Assembly (NCBI GenBank): GCA_038373885.1
Contig: JAWZYV010011897.1
Span: 1 to 64,000 of the forward strand
Source: Cheiracanthium punctorium
Taxonomy: Eukaryota; Arthropoda; Arachnida; Araneae; Cheiracanthiidae
Direction of reading: 5' to 3'
Length of the DNA: 64,000 nt
The notes beneath the pieces are model-generated. The model did not search any database and had not been told where the DNA came from. It saw only the letters and a program-made list of their open reading frames with translations. The position numbers were made by a program, and so were the translations under genes. Of this stretch, positions 32,311 through 45,027 are shown piece after piece. Numbering within the stretch: the first letter of the stretch is position 1; each line of letters starts with the position of its first letter.

Positions 32311-33389
32311 CTTTACCTTAATAAAAACCAGAAAAAATGACACGAATATGAAGTATAATTGATTCGAATTAAATAATTTTTTTGTATTTTTCTGTTTATG
32401 ATTTTTTCAAGTATGATCGTAATTAGTATTCAAAAACCTTTGAAAATGACGAAATGTGTTATGTTTATCTTTGAGCTTTTATAAATTATATTTTGAAATC
32501 AAGTATATTAAAATCACTTCAAAATTTTAGGAGTTATGGTTTAAAGCTTAAAATTTCTTTTTAACAGTATAGAAGTCATTCTCAGGGTTTTATATCTCAT
32601 CTTCGTTGACAAAGAAATGAAGTTCGTATTTTGAGTTCTTTTGACATACTTATTTAAAAGATCAAATGAAAAGAATAGGTTTCCCACCAAACTCTAGAAA
32701 CATGTATTCTGTTTTACTGTGTAAAGACCCCATGAGATAGAAATTACTTATAATCAGACGTGGATTATATGCAATCGCATATTTGCATATGCAATTGCAT
32801 ATTTCAGGTGTTTTTGGTGATTTTGCATAAAATGACGAATTTTCTCTGTTGGATGCAAATTTCAATCTTTTTAGCTTTGAATTTGCAACTCTTTCTTACC
32901 TTCCTTTCAGTATTTTTTTTTTCTTTAACTCTTAAAGTCCCACGCTTTGGAAAATTTATACAACTTCAGGTTCCCGGCAAAATAGCATACGCTTACAATT
33001 TTTTCGTGTGTATTTGCAAGAATTTAAATTCGAAGTCAGCCTATATATTAAAATTTCAGAGGCTAGATTGAAAGCAAGCATGCCAACCCTGATGAGTTGA
33101 TAAGACACGGATTTCGGATTATAGTCAATACCTAACTACAGATAGTGAAATTTTTTCCTGCACAGTATGTGAAAAAAACATCCCGTGTAAAAGTGTTTTC
33201 ATATCGTTCAACACGTGCAAACCAGTACTCATTCAGCAAAGAAAAATCAGCATGATAATAGAGCTGTCCAAACTTTACTATCTATGCAATCTTTTTCGGC
33301 TCGAAGGGAGAAAAATGAGTTCTTTACTGTCTTATGCAAAGTTCTAGTTAGCAGTAACGTTCCATTTAAGAAAATTTAGAAAAACACTT
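32311..33389. other. Non-coding stretch, nothing recognised
   Basis: AT-rich. Contains a patch of GCATATTTGCATATGCAA-type alternating sequence near 32775. Open frames 32662-32865 (-) and 32760-33071 (+) overlap on opposite strands and show no motif. Confidence 0.4.
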
Positions 33390-34105
33390 CCCAGCAAACA
33401 CACACCTGCTGGCGGAGTACCTTGCCAGTGCCTTTCCGCCATCACGTACAGCGCCGGCCAGGCACTGCAAAAAGTAACCGAATCGTACCAAAAGTGGTCG
33501 CCCGAGAAGTACCTTGCCAGAAGCCCGGGAAGGCAGCGGCACTCTGCTGGCATACTGCATGTGCCGGCCGTTACTCACAATAAAGGCACTGGCCCATGAA
33601 GTTTATAATGCCCAAAATGAAACGGCCGGGTGCTGGCTATTATTAAAAATAAAGGCACTGGCCTGGTGCCTTAACAGTGACTACAATATAATGGCACGGT
33701 ACCGGATTAGTGCCTATTTACAGTAACGCTGCCATAACTAAAATATGAGCCAGTGGCGGATCCGGGGTAGGGGGGCTTATTCATCAACCCATTCGAAAAA
33801 AAAAAAGACATTGCTTAAGTTTAAGATAAAAAACTAGATACATGAAAAATTAAAAACAACAGCAAAATCCATTAGTACATCATTTGCAAATTATGTTCGC
33901 CCAACATTAGTGAATTGTGTGCAGTTTTCACAAACTGCAATTTTCTTACAAATTTTCATTTTCAAAAAATATTTTTTTTATGAGAGAGGATATAACACAT
34001 GTCAAAACCTGCATAAAATTATTTATAAACAGTTTAATTTCAATATCTCATAATTAAAGAGATTTTGTAAATGAGTTATAATACTTTACGGTTGATATAT
34101 GTATG

Positions 34106-34112
<7 letters not shown>

Positions 34113-34149
<37 letters not shown>

Positions 34150-34208
34150 TAGTCAAAATCATATAGGATATAATAAATAAAGTTGCACTATATATATATA
34201 TATATATG
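34113..34208. repeat. (TA)n microsatellites
   Basis: Two TA runs, 34113-34137 and 34189-34208, inside the 3-kb element. The minus-strand open frame over them is an artefact. Confidence 0.85.
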
Positions 34209-35816
34209 TTTACACATAACTTTAGAGTAACATTTTGCTTTATTGTACATTTTGTTTTGATCAAATGATTTTTTTTATGTTAGCTATTCTGAAAAGACAT
34301 TTCTATGTACCTGTTGTACCTATATGACTCAAATCTTTTGAAGGAAAATCTTTTATACACTATAATATGCAATGAGATTTTGTATATTAAAAACAGTGTA
34401 AGTAAAAATTTACCTGTTATTTTCTAATTAATCCAGGGCATTATCCCAGTTAAATCCAAATCCAAGACATGCAAATGTGAACAAAATTCTCACCGTTGAA
34501 ATAGTGTTATTAAAGTAACTATTCCTAACGATGAGATCTTGTTAGTCTGGAACAGTATTTAAATACCAATTAAACACTTTGGAAAGATGTAAATCCATGA
34601 AACCGCTAAAACTTTAAAACCTTGAGATCCCAAAAAAGAGTACTTCTTCACAATCACAGTTCACAAAATGGCATTCGAGAGGGGTTGCCATTTCCGTTGG
34701 AATGTAATTCGCCAATTTTCAAAAAAAACACTGAAGCAGAAAATAGCTTGGCGACAGACTCTATGGAGTTGTCGGAGGTGGATTAAGAAAAAATTCTCTC
34801 GGCCGTTTACGTGACGTATAGTGTAATTAATAAAATCATTGAGTTATGCTGAAGACTTAAAACAGGAAAACAACTCGAATTCTGAGGAGCTACATTTATT
34901 GGAGGTATCATCCAAACAGTCTTAAAGGAAACGACTTCAATTACGTACAGTACATTGCATTAATAGAAAATAACACCAAGAATATATCTAATCGTTCCGG
35001 CCACACGGCATGCCGGAGTTCCATAAAAAACGAACACAACCTCCTCTGACGGAGAGCAATCAAGAAGTCTACTTAAATCTTCCTACAAAACTGCCAGCTG
35101 TTTACAGGTTGGCAAGTAAAATATATGAGCACTCATAAGCCACTGCCCCACGTGACAACCACCGTCCGGTAGGCGTAAACAATATAAAAATTTGAAGCAA
35201 ACGGATTAAATGATTAATGCCAAGACAGAAGTGCCAGAATTTGGCGAATGCCAATACATAAGCCTACAACCCCGAGAGAACAGCAAAGGCGTGCGACCGG
35301 GATGCACCAAGAATTTACACAGCATATGCTAAAGCGAAATTAATTTAGAATAAAAACCGCAAACGCGAAGTGTTAGTGTGAAGTGTATCAAGCAGAATAG
35401 CAAAGTGGAGAGAGAAATTAATACGGAATACAAAATTTTGATTTTGAAAGACGAAACATAGGAACATTATTTTAAGACGCGAAAAATATGTGAACTTCGT
35501 CACAGACCCTCCTCACCAAACCACTAATATTTAACTTCGCGTTTCATAAACATTTACTGCCAAATAAAAAGATAACAGTTCGATTTTTGGGGAATAGAAA
35601 TATAGAATAAAGTAAATATAATTCCTAAATGAGCCCCATTGCGTACATTCTATTTTTGACTATTACATGAAAATACTGGCTCATTAACAAAATAACTGCA
35701 GGAGCTTAACGTAGAAAAAGTCTGCAAATATGTTTTTCAGGAAAAGCTTAGCAAAATTGTAAAAAATTAATATAAATTATAAAAATTTTAAGAATAAAAT
35801 TCACCTCGTACTTCAT

Positions 35817-35859
35817 CCCACTATGTACAGAATTGTACCCCAATTCTGTACATAGTGGG
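35817..35859. repeat. Perfect 19-bp inverted repeat, 5-nt loop
   Basis: CCCACTATGTACAGAATTG and its exact reverse complement flank TACCC. Located in the 3-kb element. Confidence 0.7.
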
Positions 35860-36744
35860 GGTTTCACTGTCGCTGTAGTAAACATTTTTATAGCATACTG
35901 AACTCGTTTGTATTATTTTAGTTTATAGTACTAAAATATTTGAAGGCACAATATGAACTTCTCCCCTTACACCCCTGCCTCAAAAAAAAGAAAAAAAAAT
36001 CTTAGCTGTGACCCTTGCCTTTGGGTGCCCGGAACTTATATCCCCTAACACTTCTACACAGTATGAATGTGAAACAATATTATTTAATTAAAATAACGAA
36101 ATTTTATGCCAACACTACGAAATATATACAGGCCCATCACTGCCAAATAGTGCTGGCCCGGTACATTTTAAGCAGTACCACGCTGTTAACTTTTCTGTGC
36201 ATGTCATAGACACATGGCAGTTCGCCGTTACTAGTTATGTACTGGCGAATATGCACTTTTCAGACACTGGCACTCCAGTGACTTCCAGACGAAGGCAATC
36301 TACCTTGCTCCGGGTAGACGGCACTTTGCCAGCACGACGGGTACCCGGCCGGCATTTTGCGGGCAGTAGTTTGTTTGCTGGGTTAGTTGTGTATTGTAAC
36401 AAAAATTACTGAAAGCAGTATTAATTCATATTTCATATCACTAAGATTGTGAATTAAAACTGATTCTACTTTAACCCATAAACAGTCTTCGTTATTTCTT
36501 ATTCTGTCTTTCAAGTTTTCAAGTTGGAAAGAGAGAAAAAAAATGTGTCATAATTGCTAAAAAATACTTTTACAACTAAATACGTTTTTATTTTCTGTTA
36601 ATATATGCATATTTTTCAGTTATTTGGTGCTTATTTTTAGATTTTTAGTACATATTTTTAGAATTTTAGTGCATATTTTAAGATTTTTTGTGCATATTTT
36701 AACATTTTTTGATGCATATTTGCATGCATATTTTGTCATTTTTT

Positions 36745-38665
36745 ACTTCCTTGTACATAGTATAAGGAAGTAATGTGATCCCGAAAAATTTTGGGGGCCA
36801 AATTTCGACAAAAAAACCGATTTTGACTACCTCTAAATTTAATTTTAAGAATTTTTTCGATGCATCTCATCGTAGGCTAGCATGCACGATCATATTAACA
36901 TGTCTGCAACTCATTTTGACCAGCGGCGAGTCTATTGTGGTCAGTTTTTCCATGCCGTCTGTACGTACGTACGTATGTATGTAACTCGCATATCTCAAAA
37001 ACTATTGGTCGTAGAATGTTGAGATTTGATATTTAGGATTGTTCTATGATCTAGTTGTGCACCTCCCCTTTTGGTCGCAATCGAGTGTATAGTTTATGTA
37101 CAGGACCGCCCAAAAGATTCGAAATACATTACGCTCTATGGGCCGAAATTCATTAAATTCGCCTAACGCAAAAACTATTAGGCGTAGAATGTCGAAACTT
37201 CATATTTTGGATAGTTGTAACATCTAGTTGTGCACCTCCCTATTGGTTCCATTCGACTGGATAGTTTATCTACAGGACCGCCCAAAACATTCGAAATACA
37301 TTACGCTCAATGGGCCGAAATTCATTAAACTCGCATATCTCAAAAACTATTAGGCGTAGAATGTTGAAACTTTATATTTAGGATTGTTGTAACATCTATT
37401 TGTGCACCTCCCGTTTCGGTTCCATTCGACTGGATAGTTTATCTACAGAATGGCCTAACAGATTCGAAATACATTAAGCTCTATGGGCCGACATTCATCA
37501 AAGCGTTTTTTAGAGGTTTTGGGCTATTTCAAACGACGCAGGAGTGATATATGCTGTAAAGAGTTAGAAAATGAATTTCTCCATTAAAAAAGTGTCTTTA
37601 TCATTTACAGTTCTGCTACAGGAACACTCAAAAGATTTCCAATACATTACGGTCAATGGCAATTTTAGGGGCATTCATCCATTTCAAGCACAATACCGTC
37701 CTACCACATAAGTTAGGTAATGGTCCGACCACGGTCACGTGCCTCCCTCAAGAACTATGCCAAAAGTCGCCAAGCTTGGCGACTTTTGGTGTACGTGTGT
37801 GCATATTTAACTCTCAAATCTGAAAAACTATTATGAAATTTCATTTGCAAGATTGTTGTAACATCTAGTTGTGCATCTCGATTTTTGGTTCCAATCTACT
37901 GGAGTTTCTTTACAGGACCACCAAAAAGAATTGCAGTACTTTAATGTCTATGGACATTTTCAATATAATACAATTGTAGTCAGTCATTGTTTGGTACATG
38001 CCCAAAATCTCGCCGTCTGTCCTCGACCTTGGCGAGTTTTGCCGAAATGTCGCCAAATTTGGCGATAGTCAGTCCTTTGGTCCATGCCCAAAGTATCGCC
38101 ATTTGTCATTGTTCTTGGCGAGTTTTGGCGAAATATCGCCAAATTTGGCGATAATCTGTCATTGTTGGTCCATGCTTAAAATCTCGCCAAAGTCGTCGAC
38201 ATTGACGAGTTTCGTCGAAATATCGCCAATTTGCGCCAAAATTATTTCGTATTTGTAAACTCTAAAACTTAACCGTAGAATTTGAACTTTTGTATTAGAA
38301 CTATATAATATCTAACTGTTTTCAATATCTTTTTTGACAGCCAATCCGACTGGGAATTTATTTACAGGGTGAGCCAAATGACTTTAAATACATTAAGGTG
38401 TATGGATGCATTCAATTAATTGAAAGTCAGTGGTCAATGACTACTTTGGCTATCCCCAAAATCTCGCAAACTATCTCAAGTTTGTCGGCTTTTGTTGAAA
38501 TATCGCCAAATAAAGTGTCAGAAGGAAATCTTTCAAATTGAACGCATTGATATCGAAATATTTGGCTAGAAGATATTTTATCTCTTTCAAACAAATAAGT
38601 TTAGAGGAAGTGCGTAAAAAACATTTTTGAATTAATAGACGTGCAAGGAAGTCATGTGTTGGACA
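36745..38665 (+). repeat. Modular repeat element, ~1.9 kb, with internal ~170-bp modules
   Basis: Begins with a hairpin (ACTTCCTTGTACATAGTATA then AGGAAGTAATGTGATCCC) and ends with GCAAGGAAGTCATGTG. Inside, modules recur: CGCATATCTCAAAAACTATT(A/G)G, TTGTAACATCTAGTTGTGCA, a TCGACTGGATAGTTTATCTA block and GAAATACATTACGCTCTATG. They start near 36980, 37155 and 37325, with more diverged ones near 37805 and 38250. The downstream part holds repeated GGCGA hairpins. No coding sequence. Pieces of the family are at 11681-18113 and 31740-32010. Confidence 0.65.
37760..38240 (+). repeat. Array of GGCGA/TCGCC hairpins
   Basis: Motifs GTCGCCAAGCTTGGCGAC, ATGTCGCCAAATTTGGCGAT and ATATCGCCAAATTTGGCGAT are self-complementary and recur with TTGGCGAGTTTTG-CGAAAT spacers about 75-80 bp apart. 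The pattern recalls iteron-like binding sites. Confidence 0.65.
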
Positions 38666-38835
38666 CATCAGATTTTTAAGTACATATAATCCGCGGTCTA
38701 CTTATAATAATGGAGTACATTTACAAATTAAATTATACTTTTCTTTTGTAAGTTAATAAAAATCCCAAACACCCTTTTAGTTAAGTGTTTCTTTTTAACG
38801 TACTGAACTAACTTTTTCTTCTCTGAACCTTGTTA

Positions 38836-39349
38836 TTAACCCTTTAACGCGCAGTGTTCCCGCTCTGGGAACACCCAACTCTGACGTTTTGACTGTTGCC
38901 AGTCACGAAGAATAGATTTGATTTCTATAAAAATAGTTGCAGGTGACATAGCTTCACGAGAATCCTTTACGTTTTACCACGTCATTTCCCGTACAAAAAA
39001 TTGTCACGATTATTTTTAACAGCACTGGCATCTGCTGAAAAATGGAAGAATGCGAAAACAGCTGGATAGACTTCCCAATGCTGAAAAAAGGGCAGCCTGC
39101 CATCGCTCGACTTCACTACCATCAAGATGGCGGAAGATCAAAACGTTCATCGCGTGCCACAGATCTAGAGACCCTTTTTTGACGCAGCTGGCTGTGCGCA
39201 CAGCCAGTTGTCGTCAAAAGAGGGTCTCTAGATCTGTGGCACGCGATGAACGTTTCGATCTTCCGCCATCTTGCTGGTAGTTAAGTCAAGCGATGGCAAC
39301 GGCTGCCCTTTTTTCAGCATTGGGAAAAGGTTGCGCCTCAAAGGGTTAA
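38836..39349 (+). mobile_element. piggyBac-like MITE, copy 3 (full length)
   Basis: TTAA at 38836-38839 and 39346-39349, left CCCTTTAACGCGCAG, right (reverse complement) CCCTTTGAGGCGCAAC. Its 3' half is a long palindrome of about 115-bp arms (CCAATGCTGAAAAAAGGGCAG ... mirrored at 39300-39325) centred near 39195. Frames inside recur between copies and are not genes. Confidence 0.75.
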
Positions 39350-39499
39350 ACTTTGGTGGAACATTGATTGGCATTGTTTTGATGCATAATTTGGTAATAT
39401 TCATCAACTTACTGAGCAATGTTTTAGCATACTCTGGTTTACTTTTAGCCGAAACGTTCTAACTTTTGGGTCGACTCCATCCAGCGGGTGCCCTACTCT

Positions 39500-40620
39500 A
39501 ATGCTTAAGATACTTTACTACACGGTTTTGTAATTATTTAAGCAAATTGTTTACGATTATTTTAGTGCATTCCTTGAAATATTTAAAAAATTTTTTATAT
39601 TGGTTGGCACCTTTTACAAATTGTTAAGGTGCATTTTCTGACTTGTTTTAGCCCATTTTTGGACATTGTTTTATCATAATAAACTATCTCTTCAATTACA
39701 GTTTATTTAGTACAGTGTTCATATCATTTTACATTGTACTAAACATTTGTCGTCCATGTTTAGAAAATTGTTGAACGTTGTTTTAGCAAAACTTTTGACA
39801 TTGCTTTAACAGATTACTTCTTGTTTTACCCCATAGTTGGAGATTGTTCAGTAATGTCTATACATCATCTTAGTATTGTTTTACTCATTGCAGTGTTTTA
39901 GAGCATTGGAATTATTTAACTCATTGTTATGCATTGTGTAATGACATAGGTGTGCAGTGTTTCTTGAAATTGCTAAGCATTTTTTCAGATTCTATAATAT
40001 ATTGTTTTAACATATTGTTTAACATTATACTAGGTCACTTTTTGCAAAAAAAGCGCTATAACATTAATTATAAAAACAATGCAAATGTTTAACACATTAT
40101 TTAGCATTCCTTTAAAATATTATTTTGCATTTTTATCTCATTCTTTGTAACTATTTCAGCATATTCTATGACGCTTATTTACCATGTCCATTATAGCGGT
40201 GCATTTATATGGCCGATTTGTTTCAGACTATTGTTAAGGATTATTTAACCCTTTTTGAAGTATTGTTTTATATCGTAGTTAAACATTTTGTTCCCATAGT
40301 TTGGCATTGTCGTAAACTGTTTTGGCACATTGTAAAGCACTATTTTAGTATATATTATTTGACACTGCGTTAGCACGCTGTTTGATATTGATCTAATGGA
40401 TTTCTTGAAATAGTATAGCCACTGTTCTGCAATAGTATAGCAGGTAAAATTAAGTATCCTGCAATAGTATAGCAGGATACTTAATTTTACTTTAGCTCAA
40501 TAGTCCACATTATTTTGCATATTGCTCGACATTTTGTAATTCATTATACAACATTATTTTAGCTGTTTTTAAAACTAAAGTTGGCATTATTTTCAGTTTA
40601 AATATTAAAATGCTGAGCAA
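39500..40620. repeat. Decayed array of TTTAGCA-ATTGTT-type units
   Basis: Dozens of loosely spaced ATTGTTTTA, TTTAGCA and CACATTGTT segments give the stretch a strongly repetitive look on one strand (T/G-rich). Units have diverged so far that no fixed period can be read by eye. No gene. Confidence 0.45.
40442..40489. repeat. Perfect 19-bp hairpin
   Basis: GTAAAATTAAGTATCCTGC and its exact inverse flank a short AATAGTATA loop. A direct repeat of GCAATAGTATAGCAGG overlaps it. Confidence 0.7.
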
Positions 40621-40645
40621 TTCGTGTTTGTTTAGCTTTTAATAC

Positions 40646-40876
40646 CTATGTCATTTTATCTCTCACCCCCTTTATTAAAAATTGTCCCAAAAAAGCGACA
40701 TAATTTTACATATATTTAAATACTATTCACAACAGCTTTAATCTATTGTTACAATATTTCGTAAGCTGTAGAATATGCATCACATGTATTTTTCTATAAA
40801 GAGGTTACAATTATAAAAATTTCAACATAGGATTACCAGGCGAAATACGCGAAAGATGAGAGATAAAATGACATAG
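40646..40876. mobile_element. Small element with 20-bp terminal inverted repeats
   Basis: CTATGTCATTTTATCTCTCA at the left and its exact inverse at 40857-40876. The interior is AT-rich with no coding sequence. No clear target duplication. Confidence 0.5.
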
Positions 40877-42970
40877 TCAATTAATATCTTTTTAATATGG
40901 CAATAATGAAACTAAAAATCTGGGGGGTTCAGGGGGGTCTCCCCCTGACGAGGCTCGAACAGCCGAGTACATTTATTTTCCGTCCATACACATATTTTAT
41001 TGCTGTTAATTAATTACATATACATAAACCTAAAAATGTTAGAAATATTTTATGGTTTTTCTACGTTTATTTTGAATAGTGCTGCTGAAAAGTAATCTCC
41101 TATTTAATTTTTGAGCGGCAGCTTTTGGCAGTCAGCTTAATTAAAACATTGTTTTCTTTAAACAGACGCAGTTTATTAATTCACAATGTCTTTCAATTTA
41201 TAAAAGTTTTATTACTTCCTAGATATGACATGCATCACATCAAACAATTGTATACGAAAAATGACTTTGTTGCTTAAAATAATTATTTGTTTAAACATTT
41301 GTGAAGCTTTATTTAAAAAATTCATTATTTTCCTATTCCGAGAAGATTCAAAAAAGACATCGCAAGAGAAATTAATTTAAATATGTCTCGTTGTGAAACA
41401 GCGGAAAGTGCGCATAATTACTTTCTGCTTTTTACCCCGTTGACTTTAGACTGTCTCGTTTTATTCGTTACATTCTTTCACTCAATTTATTTCTTCATAA
41501 AAGGTCTTAAATTGAATTTTTTTTAAATCTTTCGTTTTAATATCCTTTCCTATTAATAAAAGAATACTTACTTATCTTTCTTGCTGACTTTTGTTATTAA
41601 ATTCATGCCTTTTTGAAAAAGCATGACTTAAAGATCATGATCCGGGTCTTTTCTTTTCCGTATACGCAATCCAGATTATCTATGAGAATTTTATTATGTT
41701 CATTCCGCCGAATGCTTTGAATTCATTACTTAGTTTAAAAAACTTTTCTGTAAAATAGAGGGAAAAATTGTTTGGACATTTTTTTAATGTTGCATGCAGT
41801 GTATAGTTTCAATTTTTTATCTCAAAACATACACAATGAGTAGTGATTGGGATTTCATAAAGCCTACAACAGATATTTCCATCTTGATTTTTGATTTTTC
41901 TATGCGAAATGGAAAATTGAATACTTATTTTTAAAAAGTAGATATCAGATTTTTATTGATTGTTCACATTTAACTATACAGTAAAATAAATCCGTATTAC
42001 TTTCAAATTAAATAAGTCAGGTGAAACGATGTATTGTTAGCTTGAATCTTTCACAATTTATATTGTTCCGTAAATATTTTTGTGTGGTAATAAAGTTTAT
42101 ACATGTTTTATATTTAATGTATAGTATATTCCTTACTGAAAATTATGTGATTAGTATCTATTACAATGATTTTTTTTAAGAGAGAGAAAGAGAGAATCTC
42201 AAACTATTTTACTTTTTTCAGATATCTGTAATATTTAATTATTTTATATGCCACTGTTTTTTTTTTCACATGAAAAACTAAGGGGATATAATTTATAAAC
42301 AAATCATATGTGTTTAGTATTTGTTTGATTAGATTCTACTGTATTTTTAATTAGACATAATCTTTTTAATACGCTTTTATTAGTTTCACCTGTGTGTTTG
42401 TTTGTTTGTTTGTAACCAACTCCTTTGAACTCGATTTTGATCCACTTTAAACGGTCAGATTTAATTTAGACTTTGTAGACTTGTCAAGGACCGATGACAA
42501 TACAATGATTTGATAAGTTTATCCCATTATCCTGATTAGGATCGTCAGGATTAGTAATTTTCTTAGAGATCCTTTGCGTGAGAGCGAGAGAGATGGAGGA
42601 AGCGCTGTTTACGCATGCGTACCATTTTGGCACTCGGCTCAGCACAATGGAGTAGAACCTCTCTCGCTATTGGTAACTGTATTCAGTGGTATGTTTGGGT
42701 AGTTACGTTTTTGAAATCCAGATGGCAAATCTAAACAATTTACCTCAATTTTGTATTTACATGGATGTTTGTGTTCGTTGTAGTCGTTATGAAACTTGTT
42801 TGTTGATTAGAGACCTATTTTTCCTTTTTTAGTGAGGAAGGTAGCACTTAACTACAGGTTAATTAATACTTTGGTGCACAGTGAAAATAAATTGTCTCAT
42901 AGTTTGTACTTTCCAACTTAGTGTTCCTTAGTGTCTTATGAGAGATATCGAAAATTTTATATATATATAA
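40877..42970. other. AT-rich stretch, no gene seen
   Basis: At 40920-40960 there is a GGGGGGTTCAGGGGGGTCTC segment of the type found at hAT-like repeat ends. (GTTT)n lies at 42397-42416. A GC-richer patch at 42570-42680 (GCGAGAGAGATGGAGGAAGC) has no gene. Confidence 0.4.
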
Positions 42971-42976
42971 ATTTTA

Positions 42977-43339
42977 AATAAATACAGTTTAAAAAAACTA
43001 AAAAACACGCTTTTATAGAAAATCGAACTAAAAAGGGAAAAATAAATATAGTTTAAAAAACTAAAAAACTCGCTTTATGGATAAATTGAACTTACTAAAA
43101 AGTGAAAAATAATTCTTAATATAAGGGCACTTTGTGCTATATTTTTTGTATCATTTTTGTATTAATCGTACCGACCGAAAATTCTCAAGAACTGATATAT
43201 GGAGCACCCCACGCTTTTTTCACAATAACACTATTTTTCGTTCATTAATTTATTTCTATATTAAGAATTATTTTTCACTTTGCATTTAGTTCAATTTATC
43301 ACTAAAGCGCGTTTTTTAGTTTTTTTAACTATATTTATT
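42977..43339. repeat. Inverted repeat with duplicated left arm
   Basis: The block AAATA-AGTTTAAAAAAACTAAAAAAC-CGCTTTTAT occurs at 42977-43030, again at 43041-43122 continuing to AGTGAAAAATAATTCTTAAT, and inverted at 43257-43339. AT-rich, no coding sequence. Confidence 0.6.
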
Positions 43340-43957
43340 AATGATTATTTATCAAGTTTCACAGTATTTTTACTTTCTGCCGAATTGATAAAATTAACTA
43401 AGCGTATATTTATGCAATAACATATTCTCTAACAACTGATTAAAAACAATTCATGATTACCACTCATACGTATAATTTCATAGATTCGGTATCTTAATGA
43501 AATACATAAAGATTCCATCATGCCCCTCAGAATCTGTTCTAGTACAAGACAGTGGATGAGAGAAGCTCCTCATTAATTATGCCCCTATGGACGCGGAAAA
43601 GAGATGTAATTCAATGGAGTCTCCATATTCAGCAGCCCTGGAATTGCAGAGGTCAAATAGAAATCCACGTTTGTCCGTATAATGCAATGCTTTGTAATAA
43701 GCGCAATCCAATATTAGCCTTCCTGGATACCTTTACTCCAAATCACTTGGGTTACAGTCGCGTAATGCTGTGCTACCGGAATCGCGGGAACAGCTAATTT
43801 GGTACGGGAATGTGTCAAGTGTCTGGTACTTCTGACGTATGTTGTTAGAGTAATGTCAAGCGCATGAGTTCCCTTATGTTTATGCCAATGACAGGAGATT
43901 AGAAAAAATTAGAAAAAATGATTAACATTTTCCTGTATTGTTTCAGTTTGTTGCAAC

Positions 43958-44490
43958 GTTACGAAATGCTACTTTCAGAAATTTATCTGAATTGCATATA
44001 AATGTTTTCGCATTTTTCTCGAAATATTTGCGACTTTATGAAATACGACTTTACGAAGTGTATCTGAAATAAGTATTGCTTTATTAAATATTTTTGTATT
44101 ATTTCAGGAATCTTCCGACTTTATGAAATACGACTTTCCGAAGTGTATCTGAAATATATATTACTTTACTAAATTTTATTGTATTATTTCAGGAATCTTC
44201 CGACTATGAAATACGACTTTCCGAAGTGTATCTGAAATATATATTACGACGTTATGAAATACGACTTTCCGAAGTGTATTTGAAATATATATTACTCTAC
44301 TAAATGTTTTCGTATTATTTCTTGCAACATTATGAAATACGGCTTTCAGAAATGTATCTGAAATATACATAACTTTATTAAATGATTTCCTATATTATTT
44401 CTGGAATATAACGACTTTATGAAATACGACATTCCGAAATGTATGTAGAATACATATTACATATATAAATAGTTTTGCATTATTTCATAA
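43958..44490. repeat. Tandem array, about seven units of 50-110 bp
   Basis: Units share ATGAAATACGACTTTCCGAA, GTGTATCTGAAATATATATT, ACTTTACTAAAT and GTATTATTTCAGGAATCTTC. They start near 43960, 44035, 44112, 44205, 44253, 44330 and 44410 and are unequal in length, since some lack the TTTCAGGAATCTTC part. The minus-strand frame 44176-44370 is repeat-derived. Confidence 0.75.
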
Positions 44491-44533
44491 ATATTTCATG
44501 CAAAGTAACTGCGGTCTATGTTCGGTTCACCGG

Positions 44534-45027
44534 TTAACGCGCAGTGTTCCCGCTCTCGGAACACCAAACTCTGACGTTTTGACTGTTGCCAATCACGAAG
44601 AATAGATTTGATTTCTATAAAAATAGTTGCGGGTGACATAGCTCTACGAGAATCTTTTACTTTTTAGCACGTCATTTCCCGTAAAAAAATTGTCACCATT
44701 ATTTTTAACAGCACTGACATCTGCTGAAAAATGGAAGAATGCGAGAACAGCTGTATAGATTGCCCAATGCTGAAAAAAGGGCAGCCGTTGCCATCGCTCG
44801 ACTTAACTACCAGCAAGATGGCGGACGATCGAAACGTTCATCGCGTGCCACAGATCTACGACAGCTGACTGTTCGGCACAGCCAGCTGTCGTCAAAAAAG
44901 GGTCTCTATATCTGTGGCACGTGATGAACGTTTCGATCGTCCGCCATCTTGCTGGTAGTTAAGTCGAGCGATGGCAACGGCTGCCCTTTTTTCAGCATTG
45001 GGAAAGGGTTGCGCCTCAAAGGGTTAA
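44534..45027 (+). mobile_element. piggyBac-like MITE, copy 4 (left end eroded)
   Basis: The right end is intact (TTAA at 45024-45027 after CTCAAAGGG). The left end starts at GTTAACGCGCAG and lacks the CCCTT. The long internal palindrome is present. Confidence 0.7.

Larger units (their letters stand above)
33390..36382. mobile_element. 3-kb element with CCCAGCAAAC terminal inverted repeats
   Basis: Left end CCCAGCAAACACACACCTGC; right end in reverse complement CCCAGCAAACAAACTACTGC. Both outer ~350 bp are GC-richer and rich in GGCACTGGC, TTGCCAG and GCCGGC motifs in inverted orientation, while the middle is AT-rich. At about 33753 there is CAGTGGCGGATCCGGGG, the look of a hAT terminus, which may mark a nested insertion. 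No transposase recognised. Confidence 0.5.

Noticed and set aside
37871..38258. Overlapping frames with repeated AKISP/NLAKFG-like residues
   Set aside because: They are translations of the GGCGA hairpin array in a non-coding repeat.
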